Positions 38,651 through 47,086 of a stretch of 64,000 bases of DNA are shown here, one piece after another. The DNA is from a virus, in the IMG/VR virus record IMGVR_UViG_3300042484_001250, positions 1-64,000 of that record, one strand, 5' to 3'. A program made the position numbers and the translations under genes. Below the pieces are notes generated by a model. It saw only the letters and a list, made by a program, of their open reading frames with translations. It did no database searches and was not told the DNA's origin. The stretch's first letter is position 1. Each line of letters starts with the position of its first letter.

Positions 38651-39399
38651 TTAAGTTAAAATCCATATTATCCGAAGACCTTCGTAATTGGTTTGGTAAA
38701 GGTAAGACGGGTTCAACTACCGGTGGTGGTTGGGATAGATACGATTCTACTGGAAAGAAAGTTGGTAAGTGTGGTGATTCAAAAGAAGGAGACCCTTATG
38801 CAGCTTGTTTATCAAAAGAGAAAGCAGCCAAATTAGGTAAAGATGGAATTGCATCATTTGTAAAAAGAAAAAGAGCTGCACAATCTAAAGCAGGTGATTC
38901 TGAAAAAGGTGGTGAACAAAAGAAAGGACAGAAACCCACATTTGTAAAAACAGGAGCTAGTGAGGGATTGGATGAGAAGTGGTCTCAAAAATATAAAAAA
39001 TCAATTAATTGTAGTAATCCGAAAGGATTCTCACAAAAAGCACATTGCCAGGGTAGAAAGAAAAACGAATTGGTTGAAGAGGCAATGGAATTATTTTTAG
39101 AGAAGAATTGTCCAACCGATTCGGCAAAGTGGTCAGCATCTAAAGCAGCAGCTAAAAAGAAGTTTGATGTATATCCATCAGCTTATGCAAATGGTTGGGC
39201 GGCAAAGAACTACAAATCAAAAGGTGGTGGTTGGAAAGTATGTAAAGAAAGTGTTATAAAAGAAGAGGAGTCTGAAATGAATCCAAAGGTATTAGATATA
39301 TCATCTGAACAAGATAAGAAAAGAAAGGAATTGGATATATACGATGAACCTAATTATGATAGTACATATTATTACACCGGAATGCAAGGTAAGAGTTAA
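38647..39399 (+). CDS. basic Gly/Lys-rich protein, putative internal head protein (250 aa)
   Basis: The N-terminus MIKLKSILSE fits a capsid-targeting sequence with a cleavage site after L-S-E. Then come a G-G-G-W-D-R-Y-D-S-T-G-K-K-V-G-K-C-G segment with A-C-L-S-K-E-K-A, a K-Y-K-K-S-I-N-C-S-N-P-K-G-F-S motif, and C-P-T-D-S-A-K-W ... G-G-G-W-K near residue 195. These modules recur in large-phage proteins (DUF5872-like). High Lys content fits a DNA-associated protein packed in the head. Role is inference. Confidence 0.72.
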   Translation: MIKLKSILSEDLRNWFGKGKTGSTTGGGWDRYDSTGKKVGKCGDSKEGDPYAACLSKEKAAKLGKDGIASFVKRKRAAQSKAGDSEKGGEQKKGQKPTFVKTGASEGLDEKWSQKYKKSINCSNPKGFSQKAHCQGRKKNELVEEAMELFLEKNCPTDSAKWSASKAAAKKKFDVYPSAYANGWAAKNYKSKGGGWKVCKESVIKEEESEMNPKVLDISSEQDKKRKELDIYDEPNYDSTYYYTGMQGKS

Positions 39400-39400
39400 A

Positions 39401-39431
39401 AAAGAAAGGGAAGATTTACTTCCCTTTTTTA
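39401..39431. terminator. bidirectional terminator between convergent genes
   Basis: AAAGGGAA (39405-39412) and TTCCCTTT (39420-39427) with a 7-nt loop, T-rich on the + side and A-rich before it, so it can serve both the + gene at 38647 and the minus genes from 40380. Confidence 0.75.
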
Positions 39432-39433
39432 TT

Positions 39434-39829
39434 TTAATCCATTAACAACTTATCATCATCTTTACTACTTTGATTTGTAAATATATTATTAGTTGTGTTT
39501 GGTATTGTATATGTACTACTATTTCCACTTGTATCCGTATAAGTTAAAGTTGAACCGGGAAATTGTGTTGTAGTAACCGAACCTCCTGTTGTAATAGTTC
39601 CACTCAATGGCATAATATTTGGAGTTCCAGTTGATATCCAACCACCACCCAATTGTGGTACTACTGCCGGAGTTCCAAACCCACCACTACCAATAGGAAA
39701 TCCAATAGGAGCATCCTCTACTTCTTTTAATTTTTCTCTGATTGAATCAAATTGTCTTTTGGTAATGTTGTATCCATCTACCGCATCTAAAAAACCTTTC
39801 AACCATTGTGTGTATTCTTGACTAGTCAT
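39434..39829 (-). CDS. hypothetical Gly/Thr-rich protein (131 aa)
   Basis: A short helical N-terminus (residues 1-45) precedes a low-complexity Gly, Thr, Ser, Asn-rich part. Composition resembles virion or surface proteins of phages. Last gene of the minus-strand island, 11 nt after the ATPase gene. Unrecognised. Confidence 0.65.
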   Translation of the reverse strand: MTSQEYTQWLKGFLDAVDGYNITKRQFDSIREKLKEVEDAPIGFPIGSGGFGTPAVVPQLGGGWISTGTPNIMPLSGTITTGGSVTTTQFPGSTLTYTDTSGNSSTYTIPNTTNNIFTNQSSKDDDKLLMD

Positions 39830-39840
39830 AATATATTCTT

Positions 39841-40380
39841 TTATAAAAGTGATAAAATTGTATCTATACTTTTTTCGTTTACTTTGATTGGATAGTAATC
39901 TATATCGTATTGTTTTAATACTGTTGTTATATCATCGTCAATCTCTTTACTTTCTTCCAAACTCTGAAATCTACCATCGGTTTGAAACATAGAATCATCT
40001 CTTTCCAATACAATGTTAATTGAGTTGTACTGCTTATGCAAATCAACTACAAACTCATTGAATGTAAATCCGTAAAATGCGGCTGGATAATCTAAATCAT
40101 TTGAGTATCGATTCTTATATACCAAACTTAACATAATAGGAGAATCAACTACAATGTAATCAACCTGCCCATGTAACCTTGCTATGTTCCTATGTTGATT
40201 AGCCAATACATACAATTGGTCTTTCACCATTTCATAACTCTTATCCCATGCTAATAACTTTGGAAACTCATATGGCATTTCTACATTCATATTAAGTTTC
40301 TTCATTTCATAATATAGACCGGCGGCTTGTGTGGATTTCCCAATGCCAGGTCCACCAAATAAATTTATAATTTTTGTCAT
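39841..40380 (-). CDS. P-loop ATPase/kinase (179 aa)
   Basis: Walker A F-G-G-P-G-I-G-K-S-T at residues 8-17, then Y-I-V-V-D-S-P as a Walker B-like strand near residue 98, and R-D-D-S-M-F-Q-T-D-G-R later. This is the small phage AAA_28/NadR-like kinase type; a nucleotide or nucleoside substrate is possible. Lies immediately downstream of the TonB-dependent receptor terminator. Confidence 0.75.
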   Translation of the reverse strand: MTKIINLFGGPGIGKSTQAAGLYYEMKKLNMNVEMPYEFPKLLAWDKSYEMVKDQLYVLANQHRNIARLHGQVDYIVVDSPIMLSLVYKNRYSNDLDYPAAFYGFTFNEFVVDLHKQYNSINIVLERDDSMFQTDGRFQSLEESKEIDDDITTVLKQYDIDYYPIKVNEKSIDTILSLL

Positions 40381-40383
40381 AGA

Positions 40384-40412
40384 TAAAAAAGGGAGGGATT
40401 TGATTCCCTCCC
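40384..40412 (-). terminator. terminator of the receptor gene
   Basis: On the minus strand GGGAGGGA pairs with TCCCTCCC and is followed by six T (plus-strand A run 40385-40390). It lies 8 nt after the receptor stop. Confidence 0.8.
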
Positions 40413-40420
40413 CTTAATTA

Positions 40421-43400
40421 TTAGTTGAATAGGTATCTTACACCTAATTGAATTTGGTAGCGAGAACCAAATCCTACGTTATCTCTGAATGAATCAGTAA
40501 ACGGAACTTTGTTTCTTCCATCCAAATATGGGAATGCGAAGATTGGTGTTTTACCATCAGTATCCAATTTAACAAAGTTAAGTGGAGTGATTGTTGTAGG
40601 TAATTGTTGAACACCCAATTTACTACTAATAAAGTTTGTGAAGTTATATACATCAGCAGTAAAACGTAATGTATGCTTTATAGCTCCAACTTTAATGTAA
40701 ACATCTTGCGTTAAATTCAAATCTAATCTATGAACCCACGGAAGAACTAATGCTTGTCTTTCTGCCATCATACCTCTACGAGTTGAAAGATAAGGATTGT
40801 TTGAAATAAAAGCATCTAATTGAGACCATAGTTCAGCTTGTGTTCTTGTATCAGCTACACCACTTACCGCAGATGCGTTAGTTAATTTGATTTGAGATGC
40901 ATCTTTAGGAACGAAGATTAAATCGTTACCATTGAAACCATCGTTATTCAAATCACCACCATATGTGTATGAAAGAGATGTTTGTGCGCTGTTAGGAGAT
41001 GCTTCATACAATAAACCAATTGAAGTTCTTGTATTCTTAATAAATTCCTTACCATAGTTCACACTAGCAATAATTCTATGAGGTAAATAGTTGTTTGAAA
41101 AACCTGCCTCAAAGTTGTTAGGGTCAGTACCAGTCGGTCTAGCTCCCCACATTGTAAATGCAGTTGAACCATTGATTGTTGCATCTACTGCCGTTTGGCG
41201 AGTATAAGAAGCGTTTACACCTAAGTTATTAAATTGTCTTTGGATTTGTAATGTTCCAAATAAAGTATGACCGATGTTTGCATTCGTCATATAGATTGCA
41301 TTACCAATGTTTGGATTCTCCGCAGTTTGAGCCGCACCAACCGCATCATATACCGAACGTTTAACGAAACGAGTTCTACCATCACTTAATGTTGTGTTAC
41401 CCGATGATGGTAATGCAACGTTTTGGAAAACAGTAGCGTTGATGTTTTGGATATAAGTTCCCTCCGCAGTTACGGTCCAACCTAATACTTTCTTATCAAC
41501 TGCTAATGTAGATTTCCAAACCTGTGGGAATTTATAATTAGGGTCAGTTACGTTAAGAGAATATGATTTGGATAAACCTGGCGTTGGCGTTGGTCTATAT
41601 TTATCAATATCAGGTGAGAATACATATCCAGTTCCATTTGTAATAGAGCCAAATAATGCCATACCACTATTAGATGCCTGATTTGAAATCCATACAAATG
41701 GTGGAGGTCCTTGGAATAAACCAGTACCACCTCGTATTTGTAAAGTTTGGTCATCATTCACATCCCAGTTAAATCCAACTCTTGGTGATATTTGTAGTGA
41801 AGCAGATGGTGCTAAACCTGTGTTTAATTTCGTACCATTATAGAACTTATCTAAACCAGCAACTACTGGATTGAAAAGGAAGTTATCAGCAAACGAAACA
41901 TAATCAGCTCTAATACCATATGTTAAAGTTAAATTATCTTTTACTCTAAACTTATCTTGCGCAAATAAACTTAACTCCATATTCTTTGGTCCAACCAATG
42001 GGAAACCACCACTCAATGAATATGATAAATCATAGAACGCTGCTGGTTTTGTTCCTGCTGCCGAAGCGTAGAAATCTGCTAAACTATTGAAACGATATGC
42101 ACCTGCGAATGAAGGTGAAAAACCATTTGAATAAGTTTTGAATGAGTTTTGTGTACCAAATGTAAATTCGTGCTTACCTTTGTATAAGTTGAAAATGTTA
42201 TTAAGTTGAATTACATCAGTATTCAATACGTTACCATATGTAAATCTTTCATAACCAAACGTTGTGTAAGGTAAGCCATTACCATCTAAGATATCTACTT
42301 GTGGGAAATTACCAACACTTAAAGGTGCTCTATAATCTCTCAATTGAGTATATCCAATTTGCAATTTGTTATTTGCCGAATTAGAGAATCGAGTGTTCAA
42401 CTCACCAATTAAGATATCCGCATCGTTGTTGATGATGTATCCACTACCAAAGAAAGGCATTGCTGTGTTACCCGGTCTTCTACCATTTGATGAGTTAATT
42501 GAACCACTATTAGATGCTGGGATATCAGCTGAAGAACGTAACATTGTATATTTCAATGAGAACGAATTCTTTGCATTAATATTCCAATCTATCTTTGCAG
42601 TTAATCTTTGTGATTTAGAACCATACTGATAACCTTGATATGCACCGGGGTCATATTTGTAAGTATCAATTAAGAACTTTCTCAACGCATCTAAATCAGA
42701 TGTTTTTGCCTGTGATACGTTAGTACCATTTGGTGTATTGTTAGCATCTGATGCTACCCATTGAGTACCCGGCTCCATTCTTTCTTCTTGCTCTCCGTTT
42801 AAGAAGAAAAACAACTTATCCTTAACAATTGCACCACCTGCGGTGAAACCTTTAAGGTCATATGTGAATGGTTGTTGTGGTAAAGTGATATCACCTACCT
42901 TATACCCTTGCAAATCTTTATTCTTAAAAAATTGGTAAACCGAACCAAATGCCTGATTCTTACCACTACGAGTTACAGTGTTCACCGAGCCACCTGCGAA
43001 ACCACCATACTTAACATCAAAAGGAGAAACGTTTACTTGGATTTGTTCAATCGCATCTAATGAGATTGGTTGCGCTCCAGTCTGTCCTCCCAATGTTCCA
43101 TCACCCAATCCAAATGAGTTATTGAAGTTCGCACCATCTAATGTTACGTTATTCAATTGAGAACTCATACCACCAAACGATAAGTTGTTTTGTGATGGTA
43201 CTAATTTAACTAAATCTTTCCAACTACGATTTACGTTTGGTACTGATTCGATTAATCTTCTATTGATAATCTCCTGCGAACCATTACGGCTTGAGTTGAA
43301 AACTTTGTTTTGACCTGATACAACAACGACTTCGTTTAAGGTAGTAGATGATTCCACTAAATTAAAGTTAGCTCTATGTGTCTGTCCTAACAATAATGTA

Positions 43401-43681
43401 ATATCATTTTGTGTTTCGTTTTTGTATCCCACAAATGATACTGTAACTACATAAGGTCCTCCAATTTTTAAGTTTGGTAGGTTATATCTTCCATCAGCAC
43501 GAGTGGTTGTACCATACTTCGTACCGGTTGGTTGATGGATAGCCTGTACAGTTGCACCTGCGATAGCTTCCTTACCTGCCAAAACATTACCTTGAATTTC
43601 TGATGTAGTTTCTTGTGCAAATGCTCCAAATGATGATACGAATACCAACAAAAGTAACATTAGATTTTTTAACTTTCTCAT
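40421..43681 (-). CDS. TonB-dependent receptor, Oar-like (1086 aa)
   Basis: Signal peptide to about residue 22 (SSFGAFAQ); a carboxypeptidase-regulatory-like domain at about 27-105 (G-N-V-L-A-G-K-E-A-I-A-G-A-T-V, Y-N-L-P-N-L-K-I-G); a plug domain from about 120 to 240; and a large beta-barrel to the terminal G-V-R-Y-L-F-N. This is the Oar/SusC-like layout of Bacteroidota outer-membrane transporters and is full length without frameshifts. It is highly unusual in a phage. It has its own promoter, leader terminator and terminator and runs against its neighbours. Possible roles are nutrient uptake during infection or masking or replacement of a receptor. Recent transfer from a host is likely. Confidence 0.92.
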   Translation of the reverse strand: MRKLKNLMLLLLVFVSSFGAFAQETTSEIQGNVLAGKEAIAGATVQAIHQPTGTKYGTTTRADGRYNLPNLKIGGPYVVTVSFVGYKNETQNDITLLLGQTHRANFNLVESSTTLNEVVVVSGQNKVFNSSRNGSQEIINRRLIESVPNVNRSWKDLVKLVPSQNNLSFGGMSSQLNNVTLDGANFNNSFGLGDGTLGGQTGAQPISLDAIEQIQVNVSPFDVKYGGFAGGSVNTVTRSGKNQAFGSVYQFFKNKDLQGYKVGDITLPQQPFTYDLKGFTAGGAIVKDKLFFFLNGEQEERMEPGTQWVASDANNTPNGTNVSQAKTSDLDALRKFLIDTYKYDPGAYQGYQYGSKSQRLTAKIDWNINAKNSFSLKYTMLRSSADIPASNSGSINSSNGRRPGNTAMPFFGSGYIINNDADILIGELNTRFSNSANNKLQIGYTQLRDYRAPLSVGNFPQVDILDGNGLPYTTFGYERFTYGNVLNTDVIQLNNIFNLYKGKHEFTFGTQNSFKTYSNGFSPSFAGAYRFNSLADFYASAAGTKPAAFYDLSYSLSGGFPLVGPKNMELSLFAQDKFRVKDNLTLTYGIRADYVSFADNFLFNPVVAGLDKFYNGTKLNTGLAPSASLQISPRVGFNWDVNDDQTLQIRGGTGLFQGPPPFVWISNQASNSGMALFGSITNGTGYVFSPDIDKYRPTPTPGLSKSYSLNVTDPNYKFPQVWKSTLAVDKKVLGWTVTAEGTYIQNINATVFQNVALPSSGNTTLSDGRTRFVKRSVYDAVGAAQTAENPNIGNAIYMTNANIGHTLFGTLQIQRQFNNLGVNASYTRQTAVDATINGSTAFTMWGARPTGTDPNNFEAGFSNNYLPHRIIASVNYGKEFIKNTRTSIGLLYEASPNSAQTSLSYTYGGDLNNDGFNGNDLIFVPKDASQIKLTNASAVSGVADTRTQAELWSQLDAFISNNPYLSTRRGMMAERQALVLPWVHRLDLNLTQDVYIKVGAIKHTLRFTADVYNFTNFISSKLGVQQLPTTITPLNFVKLDTDGKTPIFAFPYLDGRNKVPFTDSFRDNVGFGSRYQIQLGVRYLFN

Positions 43682-43711
43682 ACTTTTTTTGTTTTTGTTT
43701 TGTTTGTTTAA

Positions 43712-43746
43712 TTAAAATAAAAAAGGTGTAGGGACATCCCACACCT
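43712..43746 (-). terminator. leader terminator (possible attenuator) of the receptor gene
   Basis: On the minus strand AGGTGTGGGA pairs with TCCCTACACCT (one mismatch), followed by TTTTTTATTTT. It lies between the receptor promoter (43878-43909) and its ATG (43681), so transcripts must pass it. A regulated leader or attenuator is implied. Confidence 0.6.
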
Positions 43747-43877
43747 GCTTATAGATAGAATAATTGTACGTTAAACGGCTCGTTTGTAAATGTAACTTTT
43801 TTTAGATTTATTTGTTTGTCTAACATAGGCAATTTTTTCTATCCTTTTATAACTATTTGATAGATATAAAATTTTAA

Positions 43878-43909
43878 CAAAGATACGAAGAAAAAATGGG
43901 AAATCCTAA
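43878..43909 (-). promoter_or_regulatory. promoter of the TonB-dependent receptor gene
   Basis: On the minus strand TTA (43909-43907) of TTAGGATTT, 21-nt spacer and TATCTTTG (43885-43878). This gives a leader of about 190 nt, with an AAACGagcCGTTT hairpin near the middle. Confidence 0.68.
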
Positions 43910-43986
43910 TTTTTTATTTAGTATTTTATCAATACGATTGGTATGCTTAATATTAAAAAATAATTAAAAAATATTTACTAAAAAGC

Positions 43987-44017
43987 TTGGAAATGTGGAA
44001 TATTTTTATTACCTTTA
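43987..44017 (+). promoter_or_regulatory. TACCTTTA-class promoter
   Basis: AAAGCTTG (TTG 43987-43989), 20-nt spacer, TACCTTTA (44010-44017), divergent from the receptor promoter. Confidence 0.77.
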
Positions 44018-44043
44018 CTATGTAATAAATGATAAGATAAGAT

Positions 44044-44364
44044 ATGAAAAATTACAATAACCCCATCGTTGAAAAGTTTATTGAAAAAGTGAATGCTGAA
44101 ATCGAAGAGTATTATTCAACTCACTTATCAAACCTAACACCCAAACCAATGGAGATGCGTGTTGGTACTAAGTTTATCAAATTAATTAGTAACGGAAGTG
44201 TGTGGGGATTTATCTCCCGATATGATGGTGAATACAAAGGTGTTCCAATTAAGAAAGGTGATTTAATGAAAGCCGCTTCTCGTGATTCTCCTGCCAAACA
44301 TAGTAGAGGTAACATCGTTGATGGAACTGCTCGTTATGGTGTGTATGGAGTTCAATACCTATAA
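44044..44364 (+). CDS. hypothetical protein (106 aa)
   Basis: Helical start followed by a small beta-rich part (F-I-K-L-I-S-N-G-S-V-W-G-F). The first ten residues MKNYNNPIVE also end in I-x-E, but Pro at position 7 and the early-type promoter argue against capsid targeting. Unrecognised; first gene of the helicase operon. Confidence 0.72.
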   Translation: MKNYNNPIVEKFIEKVNAEIEEYYSTHLSNLTPKPMEMRVGTKFIKLISNGSVWGFISRYDGEYKGVPIKKGDLMKAASRDSPAKHSRGNIVDGTARYGVYGVQYL

Positions 44365-44374
44365 AAATTAAAGA

Positions 44375-45751
44375 GTGCAGTTAAGACCTAATCAAATAGA
44401 ACCTGTTAAAAAGGGAGTGGAATTCTTTAAGCAAAAGAAAGCCGTTCCCTCAATTATTGTTGCCCCAACGGCATTCGGTAAATCAATTGTTATCGCTCAG
44501 ATAGCAAAAGAAGTTGGAGAGAAGTTATTAGTTATCCAACCATCCAAAGAACTCTTAGAGCAGAACTATAATAAGTTTATAGGGTTGGGTGGGGAAGCAT
44601 CTATCTATTCGGCTGCAATGGGGGAGAAAGAGATTGGACACGTTACCTATGCAACCATTGGTTCGATTGTAAACATCGCATACAAGTTTAAGGATATGGG
44701 TATCACCAAAGTCATTATCGATGAGTGTGATAGATTTCCAAGAGACCCTAAAGGAATGATGCGAAGATTTTTAGATGCTGCAAAAACAACTCACGTATTA
44801 GGATTAACCGCAACTCCATTAAAGTTACAAACCAATATGGGGGATGATGGAAGACCTTTTTCTAAATTGGTAATGTTGACATCCCGTTCTAAAAAGGGTA
44901 TATTCTTTAAGGAGGTACTTCATGTGGCTCAAATTAAAGAGATGGTTGATTTACAATTTTGGTCTCCTCTAAAATATGAATCATATGATTTTAATACTGG
45001 GGATTTGGTTTACAATTCAACCAACGCAGAGTTCACCGATGAATCAATTCAGAAAGCTTACAAAAACCAAGATATTGGTGGTAAGATTATGAAGAAGATT
45101 TCGGATATGCCTGATAGAAAATCTATATTAGTTGCCGTACCCTCAATTGATGATGCTAAATTGTTATCAACACAATTACCATCTTGCGAAGCAGTATATA
45201 GCGGAATGCCTGATAAGGATAGAGATAGGATTATTGATGATTTCAAAAACCTACGATTACGAATTGTAGTTCAAGTTACTATTCTTTCGGTAGGATTTGA
45301 CCATCCTCAATTAGATTGTATCATTACAGGTAGACCTACTGCATCTTTAAGTTGGTGGTATCAGTTTGTGGGTAGGGTAACTCGTATCCACTCCGAAAAG
45401 CCAAATGGATTGGTTATAGATTTTGTAGGTAGTGTTCCGAAATTTGGAAAGGTTGAGGATTTATACTTTAAGAAAGAAGGTGTGATGTGGAAACTCTATG
45501 GGGAAGGTCAAAAGTTGTTGACTGGTATTCCGTTGCATGAAGTTGGATTACATATAGAAGGACAGAAATCTCCGCACGAATTAGCAGAAGAAAGTCCTGA
45601 TGTGATTATGACATTTGGAAAATACAAAGATACACCAATCAGAAAAATACCTATATGGTATAGAAAGTGGATGTTGGAGAACATTACTTGGAATCAATTT
45701 AATCAAGCTATCAAAGCTGAATTACTCCGATTAAAAAATATTGGAATTTAA
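44375..45751 (+). CDS. SF2 DNA/RNA helicase (UvsW-like) with C-terminal extension
   Basis: GTG start at 44375 (no ATG fits). Q-like R-P-N-Q; motif I A-P-T-A-F-G-K-S; motif II I-D-E-C-D; motif III L-T-A-T-P; motif VI Q-F-V-G-R-V-T-R. This two-RecA-domain layout resembles T4 UvsW, which remodels replication and recombination intermediates. The last 50 residues (M-T-F-G-K-Y-K-D-T-P-I-R-K-I-P-x-x-Y) match the small DUF3820-type domain found at the ends of nucleases, an unusual fusion. 458 aa. Confidence 0.88.
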   Translation: MQLRPNQIEPVKKGVEFFKQKKAVPSIIVAPTAFGKSIVIAQIAKEVGEKLLVIQPSKELLEQNYNKFIGLGGEASIYSAAMGEKEIGHVTYATIGSIVNIAYKFKDMGITKVIIDECDRFPRDPKGMMRRFLDAAKTTHVLGLTATPLKLQTNMGDDGRPFSKLVMLTSRSKKGIFFKEVLHVAQIKEMVDLQFWSPLKYESYDFNTGDLVYNSTNAEFTDESIQKAYKNQDIGGKIMKKISDMPDRKSILVAVPSIDDAKLLSTQLPSCEAVYSGMPDKDRDRIIDDFKNLRLRIVVQVTILSVGFDHPQLDCIITGRPTASLSWWYQFVGRVTRIHSEKPNGLVIDFVGSVPKFGKVEDLYFKKEGVMWKLYGEGQKLLTGIPLHEVGLHIEGQKSPHELAEESPDVIMTFGKYKDTPIRKIPIWYRKWMLENITWNQFNQAIKAELLRLKNIGI

Positions 45752-45758
45752 TATATTT

Positions 45759-45768
45759 TATATTTATA
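45759..45768 (+). promoter_or_regulatory. TATATTTATA motif, candidate late promoter
   Basis: Exact decamer 5 nt before ATG 45774, the start of a gene with a candidate capsid-targeting N-terminus. Confidence 0.45.
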
Positions 45769-45773
45769 GGGGT

Positions 45774-46193
45774 ATGATATCTCTTGAAAAAATATTAAAA
45801 GAATTAAACAATGTAACAGACACCTCATCTGGTGCTGTAAAAATTGGCTCAAATAATCCATCTTCACTTGCAAGAGTATTAGGACCTCAATTTTTGAAAA
45901 TTGTAATTTCCGATGAAAATGGTGGGGGTTTTTCTGATTCTAAAAAAAGAAACGAATTATTTTCTTTAATAAAAAGTGAATTAATTACACCAAACTCAAT
46001 TTTTAAATTCAATAGTTCGGAAATACAAAAGATAATGGATGAATTAAAATACTATCCAGCTACAAATAAAATTGTTGGAAACCTTCCTAAATTTATGTTT
46101 AAAACTGGAAACATCCCTTCAATGAAGAGTATTAAAATTTCAAAAGAGATTTATAACATAAGTCCTACTATTGAAATAAAACAAAAGAAATAA
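45774..46193 (+). CDS. protein with candidate capsid-targeting N-terminus (139 aa)
   Basis: ATG 45774 gives MISLEKILKE, a ten-residue prefix ending L-K-E like those at 15867 and 38647. The rest is Lys/Asn/Ser-rich with a Lys-rich end. Probably a small head-internal protein; no known domain. The frame open from 45741 begins inside the helicase gene and is not used. Confidence 0.65.
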   Translation: MISLEKILKELNNVTDTSSGAVKIGSNNPSSLARVLGPQFLKIVISDENGGGFSDSKKRNELFSLIKSELITPNSIFKFNSSEIQKIMDELKYYPATNKIVGNLPKFMFKTGNIPSMKSIKISKEIYNISPTIEIKQKK

Positions 46194-46197
46194 TAAT

Positions 46198-46434
46198 ATG
46201 GGAAAATATTTCGTACACAAGCAACTAATACCTATTGATTCAAATATGGGTGACCCGAATTGGGCAAAAAGACAGATATGGGTTTTACGCCTAAATCCAA
46301 ATGATACCATTGATGAGTTTGATACTATCGATGAGGCACAAGTTAAAGTTGGATTATTAATGAATGAAGACCCTTCTGGTAGAATCTACAAAGTTGTAGA
46401 ACAATCTGAAGATGGTACATTCTCTGATATTTAA
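46198..46434 (+). CDS. hypothetical protein (78 aa)
   Basis: Small acidic alpha/beta protein, unrecognised. Followed by a gene-free stretch. Confidence 0.66.
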   Translation: MGKYFVHKQLIPIDSNMGDPNWAKRQIWVLRLNPNDTIDEFDTIDEAQVKVGLLMNEDPSGRIYKVVEQSEDGTFSDI

Positions 46435-46673
46435 AAAAATAATAAACATACATGCGGTAACACTTCCCTGGTTTGCACTGTGTCACGTGTCTGCTTGCGA
46501 AAAGTTGTCAAAAGATTGAAATTAAAAATTTTGCCTGAACCAATAATCTTCCAACTTTCTTAGGTGATTAAAGTGTAGTATCCGAACGATACATTTATAT
46601 ATATGACCATCTTTTACCAAACGAAAGAAAAAAATCAAAAAATATTAAAAAAATAAAATATAGTTTGTTTTGT
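46435..46673. other. gene-free stretch
   Basis: About 240 nt without a plausible ORF. It includes a GC-richer segment (46451-46500, with GTGTCACGTGTC) and a near match to the TATATTTATA motif at 46590. A small RNA is possible; nothing specific is recognised. Confidence 0.35.
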
Positions 46674-46704
46674 TTGGATTTATCAATTTTTATTCTTATC
46701 TTTG
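46674..46704 (+). promoter_or_regulatory. TATCTTTG-class promoter
   Basis: TTG (46674-46676), 20-nt spacer, TATCTTTG (46697-46704). It drives the DUF1599 and dCMP deaminase genes. Confidence 0.7.
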
Positions 46705-46726
46705 TAAATTAACTAAAACAAAATAT

Positions 46727-47086
46727 ATGTTACACTCGAATTTTGAAGACCCTTCAATTGTTGAATTAGCCGAAAAGGATTACCCTGAAACTACGGCAGA
46801 GTACAAACGAATTATGTATGAACAATACGAATTGTTCTGCCGTAAACAATCAAACTATGGACCGGGAAACATTTCGGTGGGAACTGAATGTAGAAGTGAT
46901 GCTGATGTGAAGTTATCATTAACTGGCTTATGGTTTAGAATCAATGATAAGATTAATCGTTTAAAACAAATGATTATTATCGGAGCGCAAGATAATGTTG
47001 GAGAATCTCTAACGGATACATATCAAGACCTTTCAGTATATGGTATCATCGCTCAAATTGTACAAAACAAAAAGTGGGGTAAGTAA
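46727..47086 (+). CDS. DUF1599 family protein (nucleotide-modification associated)
   Basis: ATG 46727 follows the promoter. R-K-Q-S-N-Y-G-P-G-N-I-S, G-L-W-F-R-I-N-D-K-I-N-R and G-E-S-L-T-D-T-Y-Q-D-L-S-V-Y-G are the family signature of DUF1599, seen in phages near nucleotide metabolism genes and related to MazG-like folds. It is probably a nucleotide hydrolase or carrier. 1-nt overlap with the dCMP deaminase gene supports a role in dNTP metabolism. Confidence 0.82.
   Translation: MLHSNFEDPSIVELAEKDYPETTAEYKRIMYEQYELFCRKQSNYGPGNISVGTECRSDADVKLSLTGLWFRINDKINRLKQMIIIGAQDNVGESLTDTYQDLSVYGIIAQIVQNKKWGK

Noticed and set aside
40421-43681. + strand ORFs at 42366 and 42978
   Set aside because: They are antisense shadows of the receptor gene.
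43682-43880. Cobalamin riboswitch in the receptor leader
   Set aside because: No recognisable B12-box or other known riboswitch consensus is visible.
39434-43909. Host chromosome fragment or prophage border at the receptor gene
   Set aside because: Phage-type promoters and genes continue on both sides, including a TACCTTTA promoter only about 80 nt from the receptor promoter; no integrase or attachment repeats are seen. A chimeric assembly cannot be excluded by eye.
44044-44073. Fourth capsid-targeting N-terminus (MKNYNNPIVE)
   Set aside because: Ends in I-x-E at residue 10, but has a proline in the helix and an early-type promoter, so it was left out of the set.
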